From Crotophaga sulcirostris (Eukaryota > Chordata > Aves > Cuculiformes > Crotophagidae), in contig VYZB01000118.1 in the NCBI GenBank assembly GCA_013397455.1, positions 1,319,669-1,383,668 on the forward strand: 64,000 nucleotides of DNA, in the 5' to 3' direction. The first letter of the stretch is position 1. The number at the start of each line of letters is the position of its first letter. Shown here piece after piece: positions 37,401-50,815 of this stretch. Under the pieces are notes generated by a model that saw only the letters and a list, made by a program, of their open reading frames with translations, did no database searches and was not told the DNA's origin. The position numbers were made by a program, and so were the translations under genes.

Positions 37401-39170
37401 ATCACTATTGCCAAAATTTAAAAGTATAGAAGTATTTTAAGGAGGGCATCACAAGAATACTCTCATATCAGAAACCTCCAGGAGATTTCTTAAAATTCCT
37501 CTCATCCATCAAAGAAACAGAGACAGGAATACAGAGACCAACCTCTACCTTAGTCTTCTGTTCTATTACAAAACCCACTTACCTTTCCATTGCTAGTATC
37601 ACCTTTGATTTCTGAAGCTGCTTCACAGAGACCACTTCATATGAAGTAACAGCAGAATCTTTTAATGCATGCTACTAGGAACACTTTTATTCTTCTAGCT
37701 TTAGTGGGTAAAACTCTTTTTTTTAGTATCACCTTAGACCTTCTGTAGATTTGGAAGCTTTACTTAATAATTACATTGGGAAACCTCCCAGTTCAGAGAC
37801 AGTGAGTGACAGAGAAGGCATTCGAGGACTTCAAATGTGCAAAGTTACAAGGTTGAGGAAGGAACTGCCAAGGGCAGTTTGCTGGGGGCAAACTGCATGT
37901 TCCTCTCCAGAAATGCAAACACAAGAAATGAATTCTCATCTTTTCTATTGATTTGCTGCCTCTTTGGAAACTGCTAGAGTTCAGCAGTGAGGAACGTAAT
38001 TGAACATTTCTTCAAAATTAATTGTGTCACTACTGTTTTTCCTGTCCTCAAAGGAGACAGTTTTCCTTTTCTATTCTCCTCTTAACAGGTTCTCATTCAG
38101 CCTCCAAGAAAACTTCCTCCCGGTACTTTGAAATATTAGATAAACTTAAAGTTCATTTTGTACATGGTGAAGGAACAGTCCATGCGCAAGTGTGATTTAA
38201 AAGAAAAAATAAGTATTGGGCGAAATTTATTTATCTGAATAAGGGCATGATAATTTACAGTCAGTCACACTAGAAGAAATTTTAGGACACTGAGTACTTA
38301 TTAAGAAGCCACTGCAGTTGGTGGTAGGAAAAATGTATTTGAAAAAAATGTCTGCAGAGCCCAGTTCATCAAACTGCTGAAATGCTGCTGTGATGTCAGA
38401 TCAATCAAATATCTAAGCTGTCAAATAGTTTACTTCACATTTTGCTTGAGTTTTGCTAATAACTGATTCTTATAACCTACAATAGAACTAGAAAGACAGA
38501 CAAAACCAAGAAGATCTCTTTATGATAAAACAATATTCAATTAAAAGCCATTCCAGGAAAAAATTGCATCTGAGCGAAGATCTATCGCTGAACAACTCAA
38601 GAAGGTTCATCAAGCTTAAGAACAAATCTTATCCTTTTAAAAGGCTAAGCTAACATTATACCACTTCAACACAGCTCCTTTGGTTACATCACTTAAGAAA
38701 TTAGAAATGTCATTCTCTATTTTAATTCACCTTCAGGTAAGAAGGTTAACTCATTGGCAAAGAAATTTTAATAGGTCAGATCTTTCAAAATCAATAATGA
38801 ATTGGGTTGAAGATATCTTTCAGAAGGGATGACTTCAATTAAAACAGACCTCACCAGAGATAATGAATAGAGAAGGAAGGTTAGTGTTGGACAAAGAAAC
38901 CCCCTTGCCAAATAGGTGATGCAAAGATCCTTATCAACCTGAATTACACTGAAAAATCTTAAAAAGGCTCTGAAAAAGAGAAAGGTCATTTTGTTTCAAG
39001 GAGATCCTTTAGAAAGGGTTAAGAGAGAAAAGTCTTTCCTAATCGTTTTTAAAACTCATCAACATGAAAATGTTTGCTGGGCTCAGTAAGAGAGAAAGAA
39101 AGAAAAAAAAATGCTATGGGAATTGTAGCGTCTCTAAAGGCATTTACAGTGATCTTATAGCCACTCGTGT

Positions 39171-39248
39171 GTTGTTGGTTTTTTGTTTTGGATTTTTTTG
39201 GAGGGTTGGTTGGGTCGGTGGGTTTTTTGTTTTGTTTTGTTTTTTTCT
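39171..39248. repeat. T/G-rich low-complexity tract
   Basis: A strand-asymmetric run of TTTTG, TTGG and GGTTGG-like units with almost no C or A. Confidence 0.85.
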
Positions 39249-40059
39249 GGAGAACACATAAGAGGTAATTACCCATGCAGGCTGCATTAGCAGCCGTAAA
39301 ATCCCTCTAACCCTCATCTGCCACACTACAGAAGATCAAATTTTGTCCAAGCAAGGACATTTGGTCTTGCATTTGGTCTAAGTCTCCATTATAATGTAAA
39401 ATTTTACTCTATTCCAGTTTTATTGGCGATCTGGAAAAGCTCTTGTTGCTTTTTAAATTATGAAGTTTATAGTTGGATAACAACAATTTTCCTCATATAG
39501 AAGTACAATAAAATATAAATAAAATACAGAAGCCTAAATATGTCTCACACACTGTGCAACTGAATCCTCGATACCATTGCCCTTTTTTTGGCTTTTATTA
39601 TAATACTATTTAAGACATTTGTTTTACATGGGCATAAAAAAAGTCCCAGTCACTTAGAGAATGGGCACAGTTGTTTGTTCAACAGCAGGTTAATATAGGC
39701 AAAGGAACGCTCAACCCACTATGGTACTGCTGAAAGAAATGAAAGTCAGCTGGGTAGCAAAGAGTATAAAATATACTCCCAACCACATGCATCTGTTTAC
39801 TATATGCAAATCACTGCACTCTGCTTAATTAGTAAGCTCTGCATTTTTCCTTTCAGTTCTGATTTTTAAAGGCAATAAAGCTGCACCAGAGTAGGAAGGT
39901 CACAGCAGTAAGAAACTTGAATTCATGCCAGTTTATCAGAATTACCCTAGAAGAGCACAGGAGCATGTAAATCTTATCAAAGCTGGATATTATTAAATAG
40001 ACAAAGGAATTCAAATCAGAAACAAGACTTCTCTTTTAACAATTTGAACAAATCACCAA

Positions 40060-40200
40060 GATGACAGCATTCTCTCCCTAGAAGTCTTGAGATTGAAACT
40101 AGATGCTTTTATGGAAGATGTATTCTATTACTCATACTCATTTTGGTCTAAGGGTCAACCACATCTGACCTTACTGCATTAGATATTGTGCAGCTTCAGA
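40060..40200 (+). mobile_element. Possible ancient CR1 3' end fragment
   Basis: The stretch ccctagaagtcttgagattg, aaactagatgcttttatgga, agatgtattctattactcat resembles the sense strand of the last ORF2 codons of old CR1 copies (a 'Leu-Glu-Val-Leu-x-x-x-Leu-Asp' region followed by a 'gatatgctcta' segment). The match is short and no terminal octamer is seen. Confidence 0.4.
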
Positions 40201-42520
40201 GAACTAGAATGCCAAAGGAGTTTGCAGTGATGACTGCAAACGTTACTTGGACTAGCTTTTTGATCCATCGCTTCCTTTGCCGGGTTTTCCTGGGAAGGTT
40301 TGTGTCAAGTAGAAAGAAAAAGGGAAAACTGCAGAGAAGAATCAGTGAGAAGTGTGGTGGAGCTGAGTTACAGTAATCATGAGGAAAGCAGCAAGAGAGA
40401 TTTGGAACAGTCAATCAGAAAAGGACAAGAGCTCAAAATAGTGGATTTCACACACTAAAGCCCCTGTACTTTAGCTGCATCTGCAACTGTTACCGCAGGT
40501 GGGAGTCTTCAGCTGTCTCGAAACCTTAAATTACCTTGCCTCAGTTGAGCAACAACCTTAAATAATTTTCAAAACAGACAGTAATTGCACAATCTACTGT
40601 ACAATATTTCATTGCAGAGCACCTTAAGTAATTGTTTTCTTACACCTGACACCCTGCCTCCAGACACTCTACCCTTGACCAGCATCAGCAAGAGACTGCA
40701 AACACCTTGCCCCCTGCCCAGTATTGGCAGTACAGGTAGGATGCTGCCCACAATATTGACATAAAGTGGGATTCTTTTCAGTCACACGGCCACTGCTGCA
40801 GCCAAGGGGCGTCACAACTCTCAACCGCATGCAAAAAGCATTTGCACAATTGGCTTTTGCTGCCGCATGACCCAGAGACCAAGTGTCTCTGGCAGCTCGC
40901 CAGGGCCATGGCATCACTTATGACTCTGTGTTCCTCTCAGTGATTAGGTGAGTCACCATATGGGCGTGATTCCGCTCATCTTTCCTACTAGCTCAATGAA
41001 ACTTTTTTTTATAACATCTTATCAGGCCCCATTATTGTTCCGACCACAGCATCTGACCATACATTAAAATTAGAAATCAAGTGAAAATCCAGAATTAAAT
41101 TTGAGTTAGATATTAACTCAAAGTAGAAATGAAAATACTATTAATGGACCAGAAAGCTTTTTGTCAACATAATTTCATTTGGAGTACTCTGTTATTATTA
41201 CCCAATCAATCTGTTATCATATATGTTAAAGAGTAAAATAGGATACAAAAATCTGATTGAAAGATGGTGTTGGGAATGTTTGTTTTCTTGCTTTTTAGTG
41301 GAAGGTAAAACACAATATGTGCTATCTACAAATCACTACAAATTTAAACTGCAGAGATCTATATCTTATGAAGCAACTGAATATATTCATACTGATTAAT
41401 AAACTTGAATTAAATGAATGTAAAGCTATAGCTTTTATTGAAAGTATGTTTTGGGTTCTAAATGAGCAGACAAAATGCACACAATACAATGAGATATTTG
41501 GAAAAAAACCCCAGCTATTTTAGTGCTCTCCTTTTTCAATAATTCAAGCACTAATAGCTAAAATCCAACAACAGAAGCTCAGACACTGATTCTACTACTC
41601 CCTTGGTGGCCCTTAAGACCTTGGTTTCAGTCACTAATCCAGATGCCTTCCTCTATTACTAGGAATGATATCAGAAACTTTCATAGTTTCTCTGTAAGAA
41701 ATGGAACACTTATCTGAGCAAATTCAATATTAATTGCATGTTTCATTTCAAACACTCTTTACAGACAACAGGCTTTTCACTATCAGCAACTAAATACATC
41801 AACTGTATTATACAACTTACAGAGCAGAAATAAGTAAAAGTCTAAACAGAAATTCAAGAGATTTTCCATAAAAGAACCTGTCATTTTCTTTAAATAATAC
41901 CAATTATCTGACACAGTTTGTATTAAAATGATGTCTTCAAACTATTCTTCAGCTTCTCTTTACTTTATGAAACCTCTCAAACGTAAAGGTTTGAAAACAA
42001 TAAAACAGTAAAAGCAGTATTTCTAACAGAGAATGGCCACATTTCAGTTGTGCTGCAGACACATCAGACTGACATCCTGATTTTAGCTTTAAGAAACACT
42101 TGGGTAGCATGAAAATATCAACTCATTATCACCTCACAAACACCTGGACATTTCAAGGTCAAAAATAAGTTTGGGGTTTTATTTTCACTATTCAGCTATA
42201 TGCTCTCTTATGAAATGGCAAAAAGAATCCCCAATAAACGTACAACATGATTTAAAATGTATCTACTGAAAGCAACTCAGTTCTAACTGGGGCCTTACAT
42301 TAATATTTCAATATAAATGATGAATATATACATTCCTTTTTTGGAAGTGTTTAAGGGTTGATTTCTATTGTTTATACAACAGTAATAACAGAGGAAGGTT
42401 ATTTCTCCTACTTTGTGGTACCCACCTGTTCAATACATGCAGCCTCCTTCTATCGAGTGATGCTTCATAATGTCTGGTATTATCCTAACATTTGATGAGG
42501 TTATTATTAGTACATATGGA

Positions 42521-43112
42521 TGTTCTGGGTTTGGCTGGGATACAGTTTATTTTCTTCATAGAAGTCAGTATGCAGGTGTGCTTTGGATTTGTGCTGAAAA
42601 CAGTGTTGATAATGCAGAGATGGTTTTGTTATTGCTGAGCAGTGCTTATACATAATCAAGCCTTTTCTGCTTCTCAGGCCAACCCACCAACCAGTAAGCT
42701 GGGGGGTGCACAAGAAGCTGGGAGGAAACACAGCCAGGAGAGCTGGCCCCAACTGACCAAAGGAATATTCCATTCCATATGATGTCATCCTCAGCATAAA
42801 AAGCTGGCGGAGGGAGGAAGAAGGGAGACATCTTCGGAGTTACGGTCTTCCCCAGTAACTGTTACATGCGATGGAGCCCTGCTTTCCTGGAGATGGCTGA
42901 ACACCTGCCTGCCAATGGGAAGTAGTGAATTAATTCCTTGTTTTGCTTTGCTTGTACATGCAGCTTTTGCTTTACCTATTAAACAGTCTTTATCTCAACC
43001 AATGAGTTTTCTGACTTTTACTTTTCTGATTCTCTCCCTCATCCAAACAAAGGGGGGGAGTAAGTAAGCAGCTGCGTGAGGCTTAGTTGTTCACTGGGGT
43101 TAAACCACAACA
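42521..43112 (+). mobile_element. Solo LTR of an avian ERVL-type endogenous retrovirus
   Basis: It begins TGTTCTGGGTTTGGCTGGGA and ends aaaccacaaca, the TG...CA ends expected of an LTR, about 592 bases long. The first 230 bases match the avian ERVL LTR type I remember (GTGCTGAAAACAGTGTTGAT, GCAGTGCTTA, GGGGGTGCACAAGAAG, CATATGATGTCAT). A TATA-like cataaaaagc lies near 42797, and an ATTAAA polyadenylation signal near 42979 is followed by cagtctttatctc. No internal retroviral genes flank it, so it is a solo LTR. Flanking pentamers (atgga left, acaga right) match at three of five positions, an ambiguous target-site duplication. Confidence 0.82.
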
Positions 43113-45432
43113 ACAGAACTCCTTGGTTATTAATTGAAAACATGGCAAACATTACAGGGATTTATTAAAAAAGTGGGAATGACGGTGATTGGGACAACAG
43201 TATTTGAAAACCCTGAGGTTGCAACTTGGGATCAGCATTGGTGGGAAGAAAAGCACTCCCAGAGATGATGATTTCATCCTGAAGAACACGAAATTATTTT
43301 TTTCCATTATTCCACAAAGACCAAGCAGAAGTGATGGTAGAAGGTCTGGTTTTACACTAACAAATCCATGCTCTGCCATGATACTGTGAAATAAAAATTC
43401 ATTACTTCCATTTCAACTGTGCAGAACTGTGTCCCTGAAAATTTGCTTTGAAATGCAGAATTTAAACAAGTAACAAAACTCAGGCCCTAACATCCCAGCA
43501 CACAGTATTTTTGGTTCATGGGAAACACATATTGCCTTTGCTTGACACTGCATCTGTGTCAGAACCACTTTCAGAGGAGAGATGATACAGTGAAGTTTCC
43601 ATGAGACATACATAATGAAAATAAACATTCCAAAAGATGTTTCATTTTTTGTAACACTATGTTTAATTTATTTAAAAAGTCCATTTATGCTAATATAATT
43701 CCACAGAAGCACAAGGCCACTCCTGTAAACCATTGGTTGCAACCATCAAATCCTAAGGGGAGCAGACAAAGATTGCTGCCAGCAGGTCCTCTCCCTCTCG
43801 TTCCTCTCTGCTAGATGGATGTGTAAAAGAATCAGGCTAAGGCCTCTCACCCCTGCCCCAGAATGATTTCTAGCACCAATAACGAATTTACAGTCCAGGT
43901 TGCTTTGTCTGTGTATTTTGAAAGGTCCAATATGCTGGATGATTAATACTCACACAGGGAATGTTTTCTTGACCTGAAATTGCACACTTGCAGAGTGCTA
44001 GGCACCAACTAACAAAATGGATTTTATTTCCCAGCAGTTTATGGAAGAGGTAGACAAAATGGATATGTCAATCCTGTTCTCATAGGTCAATCCCAAGCCA
44101 ATAAGGGTACCTCTATCTTAAATACCCTGACATCTCTTGAGACTGTCCAAGATGAAAAATTACAATCCAACAAGACTTTTCTTCCTCTATACACATTCCT
44201 ATACCACCTAACTCTATCAAAAGGCAAACTTCTTCAATGTCCACATCAATTTTCCTCCCCAGGCATACTATGAGAGGATAACATTCATAGAAACACAGCA
44301 ACTGGAGAAGAAACTAGAGGTTTTGCTCACAGGTGATGCCATTCAATGGACTTATCTTTAGATATGCACTTCATGCTAGAGGTAGTAAACACAGGTAAGT
44401 GTAAACTACTCTCCAGTGACTGAAAATCTCATACCTGTACAAGCTTTGGTCCCTTGAGTTACAACAGGCTTTCAAGGACACTGAGTTGCCTCACAAAGAT
44501 ACACACCCTCTCTCAAACCACTACCCAAAAAACAGACTTCAGAGAATGCATTAGGCCATACTATTCTCATGCATATGGAACCTTTTTTTTCCCCCCTTCA
44601 CCCTTTAACATCATTTGCAAACTCATTTTCAATAGTCAACTTTTCATTACAGTTCCTGGAGTGAACCAAAAAGCTGTCATCAGTCCCTAACATAAAGTAA
44701 CATAGGCAGTTGTGCTGGATATACACTTCCCTGTCTTCTCCTTCAGGCTTCAGATCCTTTAGGGTCCACTTTCACATCACAGGTTAAAAGTCTGGCTCAA
44801 AACAGGCAGACCACCCCCACCATCCACGACAGAATTCAGCACTTGGGAAGCTCATCACTCAAATTTGCCACATCATGTTAGTGTCAATACTAGCTTGTGA
44901 AACACTTGCACAAAATCTCCCAGATGAAGTCCAAGCTTGTGATCCAGACAACCTGAGTCCCCAAAGGCAGTAGCAAGGTTCTGGACAGTTACAGCCCACG
45001 GCTAAGCAGCAACACCTTGTAGAGGCTCCCCTACACATTCTCCCCATGTCCTCCTTTGGAGACTCGAGGCAGACTGCGTGCTCCTCTATACTTGGTTATT
45101 TCAGACCTAGGCCAATGGTCATGGCAAAGGCAGGAATGTGACCTGGGGAAGTCCTCCAACACCACTGAAACAGCACAGTAGGAGTACAGCTAGTACACTG
45201 ATTCTAATTTGTTCCACAAGTGTAAAACTGTATCATTTCTCTGAAAACTGTGGGCTAAATATTATAAATACACTAAAGCTGTGGAAAAGAAAAAAAAACA
45301 CAACTTGTAGACTATCTACATGCTTAAACTGTCAGTGTCAGGGTGCTATAATGTTTCTGAAGTCTATTCCCTGTGAAAAGCTAGACTACTAGCTGGGTTA
45401 CCACCATATATGCTTTAACTTTTGGTCAGCTC

Positions 45433-45507
45433 TGAAGGGGTCAAGCAGTTGCACTAGATGATTGCTGTAGGTCCCTTCAACTCTAAGATTCTACTGTATT
45501 CTGTATG
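45433..45507 (+). mobile_element. CR1 LINE 3' terminal fragment (short)
   Basis: gttgcactagatgattgctg, taggtcccttcaactctaag and attctactgtattctgta form a diverged sense-strand CR1 3' end with imperfect ATTCTGTA octamers. Confidence 0.75.
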
Positions 45508-46211
45508 ACCACAGTCTAACTGTGGTTGGTCTACTTAACTGTATAAACACCTTCTTCTGTGAAATCTACTAAGCTCTTGACCTCAATAACCATCATTGTC
45601 TAAACATGTGTGGTTTTGAACCACTAATATGGCCTAAAGCAAGGGATTTTAAAAAAAATATTTTACAGGTCTCATAATTGCATCCTTTTCCTGCAAAAAA
45701 CTCCATAGATCTGAGGTGCTGGACAGCCACGCTGAAGGCTATATTTATCATTTACACATATACATACAAATAAAATTATGGGGATCAATGATGCTAGAGA
45801 TTTAGACTAGCTTTGTCTTTCATAACAGTAACTATTTTTCATCTTTTCTAATAAATAAAGGAGGAGTTTCAAACAAAAGTAGAAATAAACTGCAGTTAAA
45901 AGCAAAACAAAACATGAGATTCCTCACGCAAGCTGTTTTCACAGTTTGAGAACTTGCTGTAGGTGATATGTTCAAAAACCAGATGGACATGGTTATGGAA
46001 GAAAAAATTAACAATATTTATTATATCATAAGGAATTACCGTTGGCTTAGGAAGACATATTTTGCTGGAGGTGAGGATAATATTTAAAGGTGGTATAACT
46101 CCATGACTGTCCTCATTTCATACTCCTTCCATGCATCCAGAAACAGGCAGGATCATGGAAAGGATATTGTGTTAGATTGACCTGTTTTGATTTGATATGA
46201 CTACTCTCTAT

Positions 46212-46625
46212 TTAATCAGCATTTATAAAAATCCATGTTGATAGAATTCTTCCTTCTATCCCCAAAGTATCACAAATGCTTTCGTAAGTTCCAGCAAAAT
46301 CCATGCTGCCCAGTGCATACCAAAAACCCACCACACTTAACACGGTGAACTCCGTAAACAATTGATTCTTCCAGAACTGTGGGGCGAAAGGACACATCTT
46401 ATCAAGAAGGTATTGCTTTAGAGGGAAAGGAGTTGCTTGTAGAGTGTCCAAAGAAAGCCTAAAAAAGGAAAACTTCCTAAAAGGTGTACAAAGGGAAAAC
46501 AGCACATGAGCCAGAGCTACTGTTTCCTTCTCATTTAGTTCTGGATATTTCAGTAAATCGTAAGCAAGGTAAATGCTTGCAGAAGGGGAGTTTTCTTCAC
46601 TACTATGTAGAATTAGATTAAACAT
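46212..46625 (-). other. Unrecognised open reading frame, 137 codons
   Basis: This ATG-initiated frame (46625) is not explained by any repeat I recognise. The translation has mixed hydrophobic and polar composition, with SASIYLAYDLLKYPELNEKE, an ALAHVLFSLC segment, a KQYLLDKMCPF block and a WKNQLFTEFTVLSVVGFWY block. No signal peptide, known motif or obvious domain is visible, and an in-frame stop lies about ten codons upstream of the ATG. The length is near what chance could produce once in a 64 kb AT-rich window. Possible explanations are chance, a fragment of a processed pseudogene, or an unrecognised old transposon ORF. Confidence 0.25.
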
Positions 46626-48005
46626 CTTTCGATGATGTAGAAATAGGTGACACTTCTAGGGGACTCTTTTTTTCCCCTTATACATTTATGTGTGCGTGTA
46701 CACCTAGAAAAAAACTTAATTACATTATGGTTTGGGGGAATATAGATATCCTACCAAGATTTTATATCATAAAATTTGGCTTAACTTTTTATATTACATA
46801 CCCAAAACACAAAGTGGGTTTATATCCTTTATTAATTACAAGGAGGGGGATAAAAAAACAAATATGGTGTTGGAGGAAGTCAAATATCCCCCAGATCTAA
46901 ATAATTTTCTGTTCTTTACCATGGTAATTGATAAATATGAAAGTAAAACACATGCAGCTGTACCTAGAATCAGTACCTTAAGACTCCATAACATGACATG
47001 CATTTTGGCAGATTGTTCCCAACTCAGCAAATATAAATCAGCTCCCAGGAACCAAACTTTTAAGGAGCCTGCATATTTTTCCATTTGAGGGAAATAAACC
47101 TCTCATCCCATGACAGCAAGACCCCATTAGAGAAAGTGCTCATTGGCTGCATTCTTTGGGAGCTCAGTGCGCTCCACGTTTTATTCAAGCTTGGCACTGC
47201 ACCTTAGTGTGAGGTTATCACATTAGTCAGCTCCTGTTGTGAAATACCATGTGTGAAACTACACTCTGAGTGCAAAATGACTGAGGTTCACTTTGATTGC
47301 AGCACCAACACAAAGAGCTTGTCATATCCTATTCAGCAAATGTGGCACACTAATGTGCCTTTGTCCACTTTACTCACAAAGGAAGTATCAAAACTTTTCA
47401 GTTTGGATGGTACTGTCATTTTATGAATGCCTGTTGCTACTTCTTTCACATTTAAAGGTCATAACTTTTTAATAGAAAACAACTTAGGCTTCCATCTGTT
47501 CATATTCTTTATCAGCTTTAGAAAGGAAAATAAACCCTGGAACGGATCATAACTTTCATATAAGCTTATCCCTGTGTATTTAAGCACAGTGAACAACACA
47601 GAAATACGCATGAATTTGAAAGGAATTCATGTGCTACCAAAGGCTGCAAAGGCTGTCATAGTGAAAGATGTAAAGAAAGCTGGCTGAAGAAAATCAGGAG
47701 GGACACAACTGTGATGTCTACTAACTACTGTGGAACAACTAGTCAAAGATAATAAAGCTGGAGATTATCAACTTTAACAGTTTAATTAGAAAAAATAAAA
47801 TTACACACACACATCCCCAAACCCCTAAAAGAACTAAGAAACACAATCTCTACTCTATCAGCATATGTAATGCCAGCCAATCATGCATGTGAAGCCTGGG
47901 CATAAGTTAAAAAGTATCAGTTCTGCATGCACTGAAGCACCCAGCTGATACAAGGAGACATCTGATGCTTGATTCATGTTATTTTCTCAGGAATCACAAA
48001 TATGT

Positions 48006-48010
48006 NNNNN
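48006..48010. other. Assembly gap (five Ns)
   Basis: Five unknown bases between tatgt and atatc. A gap this short is normally a consensus ambiguity or a small scaffold join. Confidence 0.98.
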
Positions 48011-50589
48011 ATATCAGGAATATAATAGTACTGAAAAACTTCTGGTAGAAATCACCTTTATCAAATCCTGAAGCATTCTTTATTTCTTTAGCTTCCCAGC
48101 CTAACACAAGCACACACATTCCCATTCCAAACAAGCAAAAATATTTGGGGCAAAATTCTATTTTTTTGTAATACCTAATAGTACAAAACCTATACATATA
48201 AAAAATCAAGCCAAAACCCCAACATCTGAATTAGCACCGGGTTATTTATTCTTTAGTCAGTTCTGCTATCCTATTAGAAAACTCAAAAATCTTTATTACT
48301 TCTCCTCAGTTCAGGATACTGAAAAAGATACATCTATGAAATCAACGCTAGCAGCCACACTAAATGAAAACCCATTATTCCTTATCCAAAGGCTTCCAAA
48401 ATCCTAAAATGTTGAAAACTCGTACAGAAGGAAGCTTGTGCTCAGAATCATAGGAATTTAAATTATATAGTTGGACTAAAAAAAATAAAAATATTTTAAA
48501 CGTTGACAAAAACTTCTATAAAAGTCTTCTGATTTACAAATAATTGGTTATTACCCACTGTGATTGAAATGTGACTGCCACTAATGAACACCTTGTCTAT
48601 TACTTCTGCAGTGCCACTGTAAGGGTTGCATTGAGGGAAATCCTCAAAAATCAGTCAAGGTACTGTCATTAGAAAGGGATGCAGTCACGGAATTATTTTA
48701 GACTTTATTTTTCAAATTACCATTTCATTCCGTAAGGACAGATTTTTAAAACTTCAAATACTTTATGATATTTAGATAGGAAAGCAATATAAATAAATAT
48801 TTTTTTATATATAACAGCTACAGTCTTGGGAACAAGCGGAGAATGGGGCCTCTGAACACATTCTTAGGTCAGTGGGTATGAGGCACTAGTGTCCCTTAGA
48901 TCTTAGTTCAGTTGGTAACAATTCAGAGCTGCTAATTCCTAAGTGATATTGGCATTTCTGATATTATTTTCAAAATTTTTTATATCATAATTTTCAAAAT
49001 TGTCCTTGCATTTCAGGTAGCTAACTGCTTTCTATGAAGAAGAAGATTTCTATTTCATTTTTGCAGAAAAAAAAGCCTTCATTCAGTATTCCAATTCAGA
49101 GTGCATATCTGTAAAATGCCTTAATGGCTTAAGACTGGATATAGTTTTTATTATGTTGCTTACATTTCACAACTTTTTTTTTTTTTGCCAAAAATTGTTT
49201 AAGAATCAAAATCATATTACTCCATGGCTTTAATGTATTTTATTTACTCTGATTTTGTATGAGAACCATTTCATCTAATACCGCTTTCGGGGTTTTTTTA
49301 TCCTCCTACAGCTTCAGAAAAGTTATTTTCAGGATTAGAGTTATTTTGGAGATTATTTTAAGGGATTACATTGATGTACATTCCCCTTCTCAGAATAATG
49401 ATTATTTGCCAGACTTGCCTGCAAGCCTGTAACAGCATTTGATGTTTTATGATCTCATCAAATTCATACTGTTTTTTGCATATAGTTTCTATTTAAAAGC
49501 ATGAATAAAGAGATTGTAAATCCTAGCTCAGCCATTTTTCTATGTCATTTTCTTTTTGGATGCAAGAAGGCTATTTCATTCATTGAATGTTTCTTTTTTT
49601 CCTGAGTGAGTGAACTTGGAAACACAAAAGTTTAAAACAGTGAGAATAAAACAGTTACTAAATTGATCTTTAAATAGAATGAATAAACAGACTGAATAAA
49701 TCAGAAGATTATTACATCTGAAGAAGTTTTTCTTTGGAGTAAAACAGTACTTTTGTATTTAAGTTTGTACTTTTTTCAGTTATTATTTGGCAATGTCAAA
49801 TAATTACAGTATTGTTCCTCTGTGCTTCACTTCAGTTTATGTGGGAAATTATTAACAGCTATGCTATATTTTGTTTCTGAAAGAGAAAGCAAGATCAAAC
49901 AAACCCCAATGAAATTTCTACTATCAAAAACAACATTAACAGCAGTAAGAAACACTTTATGACTTTCTTTTGACAGTAAAACTGGAACTAATTGGATTGT
50001 AATTGGCATCAGTCAGAGATTGTTGGCACAACAGAACTGGCTTCTGAAGTTATTAGCTTATTACTGAATTAGAGGCTTCTATAAACCATAAAGAAATCCT
50101 AATATTTAATCTACACAAGAAGAATTTAAAGGATAAGTCTAGGTGAATCTGCTGATTTGTTTACAGCATTGCTTAAGCCTGTTCACACAAGAACTTTGTA
50201 CAATTTGTAGTGCAGAAACCATAAAAAGAAACAGGTGTCATTTTTCTGACAATTCATGCCTATTAAACAATCTTAAAAATAAAATACAAATGCAAGATTT
50301 TTAAAACTCATAAGCAAAAGTAAGATGTATCATAAGATAAAGAAATACTATGAAAAATAGTCAGGACAACATTTCTTATGATGAAAAAAGCTTTTTTTAA
50401 AAAAAATCCTTTTTGTACAGATTTCCACCTATTTCTTGATATTAAAGAATGATTTGGGGACTTATTGTAGTGTAGTACTGCTTAAATTGCTGTGGTTTTT
50501 AAGAAGGTCTACTCAGGCCACACAGAACGGGAAAAAAACAGGCTGTGTTGAAGGGAAGGAGGATGAGCTACTACCCTTCAAATCCGCAA

Positions 50590-50815
50590 TATGAGCAGTA
50601 ACAGAGGGAGACTGGTTAAACTGCAGCATCACACAGGTTAGATTTCAGGAAAAAAAATGTTCTTGTGAAAAGGTAATGAAGCTGGAATAAATTACCTCAC
50701 AATCTCACAGGGTTCCCAACTCTGGAATTGCTTAAAAACAAGTGAAGGCCAAAACCCTTCATGATGCACATGGGCACCAAGTTATTCTCAGTTTCATGAT
50801 TCTCCGTTGCACTAC
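50590..50815 (+). mobile_element. Old CR1-type LINE, ORF2 C-terminal fragment
   Basis: Sense-strand reading shows gttagatttcaggaaaaaaa, atgttcttgtgaaaaggtaa, tgaagctggaataaattacc and ctctggaattgcttaaaaac, corresponding to the CR1 'RLDFRKKFF', 'W(N)..LP' and 'SL..FK' segments. It is followed by ccaaaacccttcatgatgca at the usual 3' UTR position. It is eroded, with a frame shift. Confidence 0.5.
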
